Shown: positions 55,503 to 64,000 of the stretch, in pieces | How the letters are laid out: every line of letters starts with the position of its first letter | Position numbering within the stretch: the first letter of the stretch is position 1 | Source of the DNA: an uncultured Armatimonadota bacterium | GTDB lineage: Bacteria; Armatimonadota; Fimbriimonadia; Fimbriimonadales; Fimbriimonadaceae | Assembly: GCA_903833215.1 (NCBI GenBank) | Contig: CAILEM010000080.1 | Location: 26,890-90,889 of the forward strand | DNA length: 64,000 nucleotides | Reading direction: 5' to 3' | Position numbers and translations under genes: made by a program | Notes under the pieces: model-generated | Database searches by the model: none | The model's input: the letters and a program-made list of their open reading frames with translations, nothing else | What the model was told of the DNA's origin: nothing

Positions 55503-56204
55503 TCAATGAAAGGCGGCAAGGCTTGGGTCCGTCCGGCCGAGCGCCTCAAACGCTTTGTTCCGGATTTGGCATGAGTCACATCGCCCACATGGTTTTCCGC
55601 TCGGATCTGGGTCGTAACATGAGTGAGTTAAGGCATAGTCGACCCCTAGATCCATTCCTCGCTGAATGATCTCTGTCTTGGTAAGTTGGATCAACGGCAC
55701 ATGGATGCGGTAAGGATTGCCCTCCACGCCTGCCTTGGTGGCCAGGTTCGCCAACTTCTCAAAGGCTTGGATGAACTCCGGGCGACAATCGGGATATCCG
55801 CTGTAGTCGACCGCATTGACGCCCACAAAAATATCTTGGGCACCGAGAACCTCGGCATAACCTAATGCGATGGCGAGCATCACCGTGTTGCGTGCGGGCA
55901 CGTAAGTGACTGGGATATTGCTAACCATCGTCGACTCGTCACGATCTTTCGGAACATCAATGTCGTCGGTTAGGGCTGACCCACCAATTTGTCCAAGATC
56001 CACCGAGACAAATTTGTGCTCCCCTACTCCTATCTGGTTTGCTACTGCCTTGGCCGCACCAATCTCGACTCGATGCCGCTGACCGTACATCACGGTAATG
56101 GCATAAGGTTCGAATCCAAGGGATTTGGCGATCGCTAGGCAGGTGGCCGAGTCAAGGCCGCCACTAAGCAAGACGACACATTTCGGTTTGGTGGGGATAG
56201 GCAC
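55503..56204 (-). CDS. queC: 7-cyano-7-deazaguanine synthase
   Basis: [40 protein letters not shown]...[17 protein letters not shown]...[26 protein letters not shown]. Confidence 0.96.
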   Translation of the reverse strand: MPIPTKPKCVVLLSGGLDSATCLAIAKSLGFEPYAITVMYGQRHRVEIGAAKAVANQIGVGEHKFVSVDLGQIGGSALTDDIDVPKDRDESTMVSNIPVTYVPARNTVMLAIALGYAEVLGAQDIFVGVNAVDYSGYPDCRPEFIQAFEKLANLATKAGVEGNPYRIHVPLIQLTKTEIIQRGMDLGVDYALTHSCYDPDPSGKPCGRCDSCQIRNKAFEALGRTDPSLAAFH

Positions 56205-56306
56205 CCGTAAATTATAGGTCCGGTGTCAACGGTTTTCCTAACTCAAACCGAGGTTGATCGTGCGGTGGCCGCGTTGTAGAGGCTCTGAACGCTTCAGAAT
56301 AGAGGT

Positions 56307-57011
56307 GTGTCGGCAAGTGACCGCCTTCGAATAGCGGAAATCTTCTCAAGCGTGCAAGGTGAGGGGATTTGGGTGGGGGTGCCTTCTACATTTGTGCGTG
56401 TCAGTGGTTGCAACTTGCGCTGTGTTTGGTGCGACACTCCCTACGCCAGTTGGCGCCCGGAGGGGCCCATGATTTCCGTCGACGACCTGGTCGCTAAGGT
56501 CAAATCCAGTGAAATTGAGCACGTCGTCCTGACTGGCGGAGAGCCGATGCTTTTTGATCCGATTGTGGATCTGGCGACCGAGCTCAAGGCATTGGGACAC
56601 GTCATTACGATCGAGACTGCGGGCACTATTTATCGAGATCTACCATGTGATTTGATGTCGATCAGTCCGAAATTAGCGAATTCCACACCTGTCAATGAGC
56701 CTACTTGGAAGAATCGACATGATGAAGCCCGGTTGAACTTCGATTCGCTGCAACAACTGATCGATCGCTATCACTATCAGTTGAAGTTTGTCGTGAACCC
56801 AGACACCGGAGGCGATTTGACCGAAATCGAAGGGATCCTAGAGCGCCTAACAGGAGTGATTCCTTCAAACGTGCTTTTGATGCCGGAGGGAACCGACAGC
56901 GACAACCTTCATCGACGGGCGCGACTCTTGGTTGAGCCCGTGATGAAACGAAATTGGCGACTAACCCAACGCCTGCATATCGACTTGTTTGGAAATACGA
57001 AAGGAACTTAA
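56307..57011 (+). CDS. queE: 7-carboxy-7-deazaguanine synthase (radical SAM)
   Basis: IAEIFSSVQGEGIWVGVPSTFVRVSGCNLRCVWCDTPYASW...HVVLTGGEPML. Confidence 0.95.
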   Translation: MSASDRLRIAEIFSSVQGEGIWVGVPSTFVRVSGCNLRCVWCDTPYASWRPEGPMISVDDLVAKVKSSEIEHVVLTGGEPMLFDPIVDLATELKALGHVITIETAGTIYRDLPCDLMSISPKLANSTPVNEPTWKNRHDEARLNFDSLQQLIDRYHYQLKFVVNPDTGGDLTEIEGILERLTGVIPSNVLLMPEGTDSDNLHRRARLLVEPVMKRNWRLTQRLHIDLFGNTKGT

Positions 57012-57014
57012 GAC

Positions 57015-57497
57015 TTGAAGAAACTCTGCCTCGCTCTCCCTCTCCTGCTGCTCTGCTGCGGGTGCAACCGAAACAGTGATCTCCTACCATTCCTGGGCAA
57101 GTGGCTTGGCCGTTTTGAGATTTCTGAAATTCAGGGGGGCGGAACGGCCCAGGATATTAAGCGTGAGACCTTGAAGGGGTACGTCCAGGTCTACGCCACA
57201 AGTCGTTCCTACAAGATGGAGATGGAAGGGGAACAAGAGGTAATCAACATCACTGGCACTTGGACGATCAAGGCAAACCGAATCACTCTCACCCCCAAGA
57301 GCATTATCATCGATGACAAAGGTGGCGAGGACAAGCGGGATCCGAACAAGAAATTCATCGCATCCAAGGATGTGCGTGAGGCCTATGGCCGTCCGCTTCT
57401 CCTAGTAGAGTCCGCCGACAAGAAGTCTCTTACCGGCTTGAAAATCACGATCGGAAATCTCCTAGGCATTCATCGGTTTGTAAAAGACAGCTTCTGA
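57015..57497 (+). CDS. Hypothetical lipoprotein
   Basis: LCLALPLLLLCCGCNRNSDLLPFLGKWLGRFEI. Confidence 0.65.
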   Translation: MKKLCLALPLLLLCCGCNRNSDLLPFLGKWLGRFEISEIQGGGTAQDIKRETLKGYVQVYATSRSYKMEMEGEQEVINITGTWTIKANRITLTPKSIIIDDKGGEDKRDPNKKFIASKDVREAYGRPLLLVESADKKSLTGLKITIGNLLGIHRFVKDSF

Positions 57498-57511
57498 TCG
57501 GCTACTTTTTG

Positions 57512-57548
57512 AGCAAATGGGGTCCGCCTTGACCGGACCCCATTTGCT
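57512..57548. terminator. Bidirectional terminator between convergent genes
   Basis: agcaaatggggtccg-ccttgac-cggaccccatttgct, perfect 15-bp stem, T-rich on the + side. Confidence 0.85.
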
Positions 57549-57549
57549 T

Positions 57550-59115
57550 TTAGCCAGCGCCACGAGCTTTGAGTACAGCCAAAACGGCCGGGCTTCCCTC
57601 AAGTTTGGTGGGTAGCTTTTCTCCCGCATCAAGGACAACTTCAACCGTCTTTGCGTAGTCACCATGAGGCTCGTTCCAGTACAGGGAGCCCCAATAGGCC
57701 CACATGATCGGAGTGCATTTGTGGTTCGTCTCCACAACATCAAGTGGGGCTCCTCGTTCGAGGAGGAGCTTCGCCGCTTCGGGTCTTCCCGCAACGCAAG
57801 CCCAGTGCAGTGGAGTCTCGTTGTGAGGTGTCACGAGTGCTGGGCTCATCCCCAAATCAAGAAGAGCTCTAAGAGCGCTGACATGACCGAGGCGGGCCAT
57901 ATCGTGAAGAATCTGCCCCGAAGAGCCAAGCGCCAAGCCGTCGTTCTCTTGCCTCCCAGCATCGGAGAATGCGGTGAGAACTTCAGGAAAAGCGTCGGCG
58001 AGGCGTTGGACCTCCGCAGTGTTTCCTTCGGCTGCGGCGATGAGGATTGAGTCGTGGGGAGTGAAGTCCTTGTTTGCACCGCGGGCTTCCAGAAGGGCAG
58101 AAGCCTGTTTGTTTGCCAACCGACGAGCAAGGATGTAGGGTGTGGTCTCGTCTTCATCGGGCTGATTCGGATCCGCGCCCGCGTCGAGCAGCATTTGCAG
58201 GACTTCAAGGCTTCGCCCGCGAAGAATCGCGTGGCTTAACGCTGTCCTAGGGCGATTCGCATTTGGGTTTGCTCCGTGCTCAAGGAAGAGTCGAATCCCT
58301 TCGACGTCTTCAAAATCGAGTTTTCGCTTGAAGCAGTAATCAGCCGCGATCTGAGAGGGGTTGGCCTCAAGAATAAGGCGGACGCACTCGTTCTTGCCGG
58401 GGTGGTCGCATGCGTGGTAGAGCGATTCGCCATGATACACGCCATCTTGTATTGCACCGTCATCCGGATCGGCACCTGAGTCCAGAAGGAGCTTCGTCAA
58501 TCCCGCATGATTCAGCACACCCGCCGCCCCGTACAGGGCCGTCTCCCTCCACTTTTCCGTTCCCCATTCGATTTCGTAAGCCGCATCTGGGTTTGCTCCG
58601 GCTTTCAGTAGCATCGAAGCCACTTCCAGAATGGAAGCTTCAAAATCTGGATCCAGGGCCAATTGCGAGAAGCAAACGTAGCAAAGCAGGGGGCGCTGCT
58701 TTGGCGGCAATCCCGCTTGCAGTAGGTTCCTATCTGCAGCTATTTGTGTCGAGACCGATGCGAGGTCACCGGCGATGGCGGCCGCCACAAGGTCTTGACG
58801 AAGAAACTCACTGTGATCTTTCCACCAAGCCTTTGCTTGTGACAGCTCGCCTTTGAGAGCGGCGTCAATGAATGCTTCGACAGTCGGTGGCGTTAGGCTT
58901 TCCATGTGAGACTTAAGGGCGAGCCAACTCTCGAATCCGTACTCACGAGCGAGAACAAATTGGGCTTTTGTCAGGCCAATGTGGTCAATGTTCGGGAAGT
59001 AGTTCGCAAAGGATGCGGCAGCACCAGGGTCGCCTGCGCGAAGATCTTCCAGCAGATCCTTGGCCTGCTTCTTGAGAAAAACCAAGCTCGGCTTGGTGGG
59101 CAATATTCGATTCAT
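57550..59115 (-). CDS. Ankyrin-repeat protein
   Basis: GHVSALRALLDLGMSPALVTPHNETPLHWACVAGRPEAAKLLLERGAPLDVVE and similar units; start at 59115 (MNRILPTKPSLVFLKKQAKDLLEDL). Confidence 0.85.
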   Translation of the reverse strand: MNRILPTKPSLVFLKKQAKDLLEDLRAGDPGAAASFANYFPNIDHIGLTKAQFVLAREYGFESWLALKSHMESLTPPTVEAFIDAALKGELSQAKAWWKDHSEFLRQDLVAAAIAGDLASVSTQIAADRNLLQAGLPPKQRPLLCYVCFSQLALDPDFEASILEVASMLLKAGANPDAAYEIEWGTEKWRETALYGAAGVLNHAGLTKLLLDSGADPDDGAIQDGVYHGESLYHACDHPGKNECVRLILEANPSQIAADYCFKRKLDFEDVEGIRLFLEHGANPNANRPRTALSHAILRGRSLEVLQMLLDAGADPNQPDEDETTPYILARRLANKQASALLEARGANKDFTPHDSILIAAAEGNTAEVQRLADAFPEVLTAFSDAGRQENDGLALGSSGQILHDMARLGHVSALRALLDLGMSPALVTPHNETPLHWACVAGRPEAAKLLLERGAPLDVVETNHKCTPIMWAYWGSLYWNEPHGDYAKTVEVVLDAGEKLPTKLEGSPAVLAVLKARGAG

Positions 59116-59341
59116 CGTGTACCTCCATGCATTTACCTGCGGTCTGCAAACAGGCTGCACAAAGGTGCGCGGGATGTCAAAGTTGTGATGGTGGGTTCGA
59201 CCCTTTCCGCAGACCCGGAGGCGTCCGTAGCGCCGCTGGGATTATATCACTGGGGCCTGGATATTTCACGCAACGATCCAGAACATGCCCCCGCCTTCCT
59301 TTCGAGATGCCGTGCGCTGAGGCTGACCTATAATAGTTGCA

Positions 59342-59512
59342 ATGTTTGCGACGACCGTGTTCTTGTGTGTTGTAGCTCCCGCTCCTGGTCAATGGACCTT
59401 AAATTCCGGAACAAAGGCTTCGTTCGTTTTCGTGCAGCCATCGCAAAAACAAGCCTGGCGACCCAATGGCGAATTGGTTTCGTACGCATCGCTGCCAAGA
59501 CCTTCACTCTAG
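59342..59512 (+). pseudogene. Truncated 5' fragment of a secreted-protein gene (57 codons including stop)
   Basis: TATAAT-like box at about 59330 then MFATTVFLCVVAPAPGQWTLNSGTKASFVFVQPSQKQAWRPNGELVSYASLPRPSL*; below the ORF-track length cutoff. Confidence 0.35.
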
Positions 59513-59572
59513 ATATCCTACGTTTGTTTGCACGCTTTATCCGGGACGTTCGACGGATATCCCAGTCGTAGG

Positions 59573-61045
59573 TTAGGTTTGATTCACAATCGAGTCGAAT
59601 TTATCGAGGGATCCTACAAGTGAATGCGCGACGTCGTCAAGAGTCGCTTTGCCAAACGCGATCTGGCGGTGGTAGAACAAAGGGCCAAATTTATTAAGCT
59701 CCCCCCTTTTTTCGTTATTCTTCCTTCGCTCCTTTGCACCGGTGAGTTTGAGCTGATCCGAGAGTTCGGTCAATAAGCCTTCGACGGCGTCTGAAAACAG
59801 AATTTCCTTGGCGGATTTTATACCGACATTTATCACAACAAACCTGAGTAGGTCGTGTTGGAGTTGAACCCCGATCATTGGAGCGGCCGTTTCAATTTCC
59901 TGAGGGATTCCAGGGGCAAGACGATACATGTCGACCAGAGCCGTACCGTGAGTGAAGTTCGAAGATACGGATGTCTTCCCGTTCGGATCAAAGTGCTTGT
60001 CGCCCGGCAACTCGACTCCTTTGTAGAGCCGATCTCCAAGCAGTTGTTCAAGTCGTAAGGCTAGCGTCTCATAGCGCCACTTGTACACCAGGTCATGCAG
60101 CTTGACCTTACACAGCAAGTCGTAATCGGGTCCGGGTAGAAATGTCGCAGTTGATTCGGCTGAGCAAAGATTCCTCAGGCAGATCAAACGGCGGATTAGT
60201 AGCGCGTATTCCGTAATCAGCCTGCACATGTAGTAGTCCGATTCTCGCTCAGCTACATCCTCGACCACCTCGGCCAAGGCTTCATACGTGAGAAAAGACC
60301 ACGCCCCATCCTTTATCAGGTCCAGCCCCTGGCGCGAGTCGATTGGGCAACTCGGTGCCAAAAGAACTAAATGGACTGTGTTTCCCCGCGCTCTCAATTT
60401 TTCAGCTTTCGCCGCGTATGCCAAGAGCTGGGTCGCTGCTGGGATGCTCTTGAATTTGTTTTCTATGACCAAGTAGCTGTTCGGTGAGAACTGGATAACC
60501 AGATCAAATGAGTTCCACTCCCGCAAGACCAGCGATTTGTCAGACAGCACAGCAGGAATTCCCAGCTTGGTTAAGAGTCTTTGAAGAAAAATCGACGACC
60601 TGTTCTTCCCAAGCCAAGCGATCATGTTGCTGTGGAACAGTTCCCTGCTTCCCTGAGACATAGCAAAAACTTGGCTGTCAGATAGCTGCTGAAGAACCTG
60701 TTTTAGCGGGTCCCATGCCATGGGCGCGCCAGCTTCACCCGCATTCGGCATTGCTAGACTTTCTCGCCAAGCCCTCGGGGAATTGACTTCTAAGTCACGC
60801 GTAAACTCCTCGCCTGTTTCAACATCCTCCAGGCCAATGGTTACGACGTTGTCGGTTTCAGCGTCCTCCACGAATTCCATGTACGGAGCAAACTGCACGA
60901 CCCTTTTGTGTAGTTCATGAATATAGCGCTCCGTCATGCCTTCGGTGGGATCTGGGTCCGCGTCGTCAATATCTACCATCAAGCGAGCCGAGCGGCGTGC
61001 TTGTTCCTCGTAATAAAACCGAACGATGTACTCCCGAGTTGCCAT
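59573..61045 (-). CDS. PD-(D/E)XK nuclease superfamily protein
   Basis: SRELFHSNMIAWLGKNRSSIFLQRLLTKLG...REWNSFDLVIQFSPNSYLVIENKFKSIPAATQLLAYA. Confidence 0.78.
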   Translation of the reverse strand: MATREYIVRFYYEEQARRSARLMVDIDDADPDPTEGMTERYIHELHKRVVQFAPYMEFVEDAETDNVVTIGLEDVETGEEFTRDLEVNSPRAWRESLAMPNAGEAGAPMAWDPLKQVLQQLSDSQVFAMSQGSRELFHSNMIAWLGKNRSSIFLQRLLTKLGIPAVLSDKSLVLREWNSFDLVIQFSPNSYLVIENKFKSIPAATQLLAYAAKAEKLRARGNTVHLVLLAPSCPIDSRQGLDLIKDGAWSFLTYEALAEVVEDVAERESDYYMCRLITEYALLIRRLICLRNLCSAESTATFLPGPDYDLLCKVKLHDLVYKWRYETLALRLEQLLGDRLYKGVELPGDKHFDPNGKTSVSSNFTHGTALVDMYRLAPGIPQEIETAAPMIGVQLQHDLLRFVVINVGIKSAKEILFSDAVEGLLTELSDQLKLTGAKERRKNNEKRGELNKFGPLFYHRQIAFGKATLDDVAHSLVGSLDKFDSIVNQT

Positions 61046-61106
61046 GGAGGGATGCTACAACAATTCTGCTTGAGGTGTTGGTCTGTCTGGCATACTCGAG
61101 TTCTCT

Positions 61107-61748
61107 TTGAAGAGCGGATCGGGTCCTGAATCCAATGCCAAAGTGCAAATTCCAATGAAACTTCAAGCCGGATCGAAGTCTGAGCTACTAGTCACTACAC
61201 ACCCCTGGGTCATTCTCGATATCGGATTTTCTCAGAACAAATCCTGCGGTCTCATTCTGGGGTCGTGCGAACCAATTTGCCTTAACTTTGGTGAAACCTG
61301 TCGCGCTGTCGCTGACTGGATAAATCACCAGAACTCTCCGATCAACCTGATGATCGAAGCACCGCTTTCCATGGCTTTCGATCTGAAAGATAATCCCGTG
61401 CCAAGAAAGGTCGAAAAACTCGGCTCCATAACGCGCCCGTGGTACAGCGGGCCTGGTGCCACCGTCTTGGTCGCTGCCATCCATCTGATCGCATACCTGC
61501 GTGATCGCTGCCCGGACGCGTCAATAGTCCTATTCGAAGGATTTGTCAGCTTCAAGCCTCGGGAAGGGAAAAGTGATCACAGATGGGATGCGAATCGGCT
61601 TTCTGAGTCTGTCCGATCGGGCCCAAGCGCATCCGTGGAATTCTGGGACGAGGCAGATTTACGCGCCGATGGCACCACATTGATGAGCGTATTTGTGCCT
61701 TGCGGCTTTAATCCCGGTATTCCCGCAATCGTTCGAGTTCTGGGTTGA
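61107..61748 (+). CDS. RNase H-like-fold protein of unknown function
   Basis: HPWVILDIGFSQNKSCGLILGSCEP...NLMIEAPLSMAFDLKDNPVPRKVEKLGSITRPWYSGPGATVLVAAIHLIAYL. Confidence 0.55.
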   Translation: MKSGSGPESNAKVQIPMKLQAGSKSELLVTTHPWVILDIGFSQNKSCGLILGSCEPICLNFGETCRAVADWINHQNSPINLMIEAPLSMAFDLKDNPVPRKVEKLGSITRPWYSGPGATVLVAAIHLIAYLRDRCPDASIVLFEGFVSFKPREGKSDHRWDANRLSESVRSGPSASVEFWDEADLRADGTTLMSVFVPCGFNPGIPAIVRVLG

Positions 61749-62080
61749 GGTTGTGAGAATGATTCCATCACCGAAGGATGCCTGCCAGGTCCCTCTTTAG
61801 CCTGAAGTCTCGATCATATATTAAAGATAGTCCAACTGAGAAACGAGAGCTTTCAGCTCGTAATGAATTGAATCCGGCTTTTGATACTGGTATTGGGTAT
61901 TGTTTGCAAAAAGTCTCGACTGCAATGACACTTTCTGATTGTGATCCCGTGCGCGTGCACCATGCTCATCAGTCAGGATCTGATGTAGACTTTACGCAGT
62001 AGCAGGAATAACCTCTGGCTAACTGTCGCATCCTAGCTTAAGGAAGGTAATGGCGAATTGAGCCAGGGGGCTCCCTGCAT

Positions 62081-63100
62081 ATGCTGGATAAGGGGCCAAA
62101 TGAATTGCGCGTCGTAACTCCATCTGAGAGCACCCTAATTCGGCATTGCCGCTGGGTCCACATTCACGACGGCCTTTGGCTCGCGGATGAGTTCGGTGTG
62201 ACCAAGGGAAATCGCGTCAAATTTGTTGCCTATCCTGATCGATTGGTGGCTCCCATAAAGCGCCCTCCGTATCGCTACTACTGGAAAGAATCACTCCCAA
62301 GATTTCCGCTGGAATTCTGGTCCGAAGTTTTGGCCTATCACATCGGTAGCGTGGTAGCTGTACCGGTGCCTCCGTGCTTCCCGGCGACGTATAGGCAGAT
62401 GTTGGAAACCGAGCACGAGATAGACCGCATAGGCAGCCTTTCGTTGTCACTCGTAGAGCCCTCGAAGGGCGAAGAACTCATCCATGGGGGAGATCTTCTC
62501 AGCATAATCAAACCTGATTACGAAAGGAGAAAGGGGGCGGAGCACTCGGTTCAGCTAATTCTGAAGGCGCTCGACGGACTGATTGGTGACATCTCACTTT
62601 ACGCCTTGTTTTTCAGGCAACTTGTGTTCGATGCACTCATTGGTAATTCCGATCGCCACCAAGATAATTGGGGAATCAGGGCTACCATCGTCGAAAACAT
62701 GCAATCAAAATTCGAGATGCTTCCTGCTTTTGACAACGGAACAAGTCTCGGTCGTGAATTGGAGGAAGCAAAGATTCGATCCTGCCTCAATAATCAGGAT
62801 GAAATTGAAGGGTTCATCCGCCGTGGAAAAGCACATGTTCGGTGGGACGGGACGGTCGGTGCTGAGCATTTGCAGCACGAAGAGCTCATGCGCCGCCATT
62901 TGCAGACCTTTCCAAAATCTCGGCGAGTTTTCGATGAGATCATCAACTTCAACGAATCGGCCTTACGTCGAGCGGTTGGTCGTGTCTGTAGGCTGTCGCG
63001 AGACAGTGGACCAGAACTAGACGTAAGCATAAGTCCAGCGCGAGAGGAGTTCATCAACCGAGTCATCCTGCGGCGGCGTGAACTTCTCCGATCCCTATGA
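62081..63100 (+). CDS. HipA-like kinase (C-terminal catalytic part)
   Basis: RQLVFDALIGNSDRHQDNWGI...FEMLPAFDNGTSLGREL. Confidence 0.8.
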   Translation: MLDKGPNELRVVTPSESTLIRHCRWVHIHDGLWLADEFGVTKGNRVKFVAYPDRLVAPIKRPPYRYYWKESLPRFPLEFWSEVLAYHIGSVVAVPVPPCFPATYRQMLETEHEIDRIGSLSLSLVEPSKGEELIHGGDLLSIIKPDYERRKGAEHSVQLILKALDGLIGDISLYALFFRQLVFDALIGNSDRHQDNWGIRATIVENMQSKFEMLPAFDNGTSLGRELEEAKIRSCLNNQDEIEGFIRRGKAHVRWDGTVGAEHLQHEELMRRHLQTFPKSRRVFDEIINFNESALRRAVGRVCRLSRDSGPELDVSISPAREEFINRVILRRRELLRSL

Positions 63101-63789
63101 CTTCGCCTATACTTGAGACAATGCTCCCTGCCCACTTCGATGCCATTAAGCTCATTTGGCGTCCAGAGCCACATACCATTAGGCGTGTGGTGGGAACGCT
63201 TTGCCGTTCGGGTGAGAGCTACAGCTTCTGCTACGACGGTGCAGATCTGGAGGTCGCTCGGTCTCTTGGATTTCGGGGATATCCAGGAATGGGCGAATTC
63301 GATAAGACCTACAACGGCCAAGCTATGAGCGCATTTTCGAGTCGCCTTCCCAGCCGGGACCGAACAGACATCGACAGGCTGTTATCGGGTTGGGGTGCCA
63401 ACTCTCAGATGGATGACTTTGAGACTCTCGGACTCACCTTTGGTCGCTTGCCTACCGACATGTACGAGTTCATTCCGGTGATTAAGCCCCTTCCAGGGAC
63501 GTCGTTCTATTCGGATTTAGCGGGGCTTCAGAACTACTCGGAATCCGAAGCGTTCAGGACTCTGCCTCCTGGTTCACCGCTTGATCTTGTGCACAATGCG
63601 GCGAATGAATTTGACCCGCATGCCGTTCAAGTCATGCATTTAGGAAATCAAGTCGCTCATGTCAAAAGAATCCATTGCGAAAGCGTGTACCAAGCGATGC
63701 AGGCAGGACTAAAGGTTTCGTGCGAGCTAGTCCGTGTCCGCCCGAATGGGATTATTAAGGAAGCTATCGTCGAAATCGCTTACAGCTAA
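63097..63789 (+). CDS. HipA N-subdomain-like plus HIRAN domain protein, translationally coupled to the kinase
   Basis: RRVVGTLCRSGESYSFCYDGADLEVARSLGF...FSSRLPSRDRTDIDRLLSGWG...MDDFETLGLTFGRLPTDMYEFIPV, then PGTSFYSDLAGL...LPPGSPLDLVHNAANEFDPHAVQVMHLGNQVAHVKRIHCESVYQAMQAGL. Confidence 0.8.
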   Translation: MTSPILETMLPAHFDAIKLIWRPEPHTIRRVVGTLCRSGESYSFCYDGADLEVARSLGFRGYPGMGEFDKTYNGQAMSAFSSRLPSRDRTDIDRLLSGWGANSQMDDFETLGLTFGRLPTDMYEFIPVIKPLPGTSFYSDLAGLQNYSESEAFRTLPPGSPLDLVHNAANEFDPHAVQVMHLGNQVAHVKRIHCESVYQAMQAGLKVSCELVRVRPNGIIKEAIVEIAYS

Positions 63790-63877
63790 GAATAAGTCCG
63801 CTTCTGGGTTGTCAACTAACTTCAGACGTGATCCTAGTATGACGTCGCGACCTGCATTTCAGGCTCTATGAGGTTTT

Positions 63878-64000
63878 GTGTGGGTGGAGTTCGAGTTTTC
63901 CAAGAAAGAACAGAATGGCAATTCTGAAGTTGTGAAACTTTCTAAATCCTCTAGCGACGGTTTTGATTTCTTGAATAAGGGCATTGATAGCTTCTCCGTA
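63878..64000 (+). CDS. Partial CDS running off the right edge
   Basis: GTG start candidate; open frame VWVEFEFSKKEQNGNSEVVKLSKSSSDGFDFLNKGIDSFSV to the window end. Confidence 0.35.
   Translation, partial: MWVEFEFSKKEQNGNSEVVKLSKSSSDGFDFLNKGIDSFSV

Noticed and set aside
56205-56306. preQ1 riboswitch in the queC/queE divergent intergenic region
   Set aside because: The characteristic C-rich loop plus A-rich tail was not seen on either strand.
58906-59571. 221-aa plus-strand ORF overlapping the ankyrin gene start
   Set aside because: No recognisable domain, mostly antisense to the ankyrin gene; the shorter 59342-59512 frame with signal-like N-terminus is more plausible there.

Overview
This 64 kb window is a dense bacterial chromosome segment of about 45 to 50 genes. 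Several traits suggest an Armatimonadota/Fimbriimonas-like organism: pseudopilins with a GFTLTEVLVVIVILGILAAFLFPVF leader, secreted proteins built from 'GGxSxxGTVTLSxPAPxGG' repeats, and SRPBCC and DinB proteins. That assignment is inference only. Ordinary content includes an assimilatory sulfate-reduction cluster (cysD-cysN-cysH-sir-cysG), lipB, comM, sdaA, queC/queE, csaB, GH10 xylanase, GH36 alpha-galactosidase, rhomboid and M42 peptidase. No rRNA, tRNA or CRISPR array was recognised. The most interesting signals are: (1) a minus-strand operon at about 2.1-4.1 kb whose thioredoxin-like gene has an in-frame TGA exactly at the first Cys position of a CxxC motif (U/*-G-E-C), so it is either a selenoprotein or a nonsense allele, and whose last gene is a secreted Cys-rich peptide split by an apparent frameshift; (2) a decayed copy of the amidase 5' end on the far side of that operon; (3) a 59.3-64 kb accessory island with a PDDEXK nuclease, an RNase H-like protein, a split HipA-like kinase and HipA-N/HIRAN pair, and a truncated secreted-protein remnant at its edge; (4) a stand-alone TIR protein; (5) a nucleotidyltransferase/zeta-like/60-aa cassette; (6) a family of REP-like repeats with three perfect 28-mers, a MITE-like inverted repeat, and a strong hairpin abutting cysH. 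All calls come from reading the sequence and the supplied translations; no database search was run.
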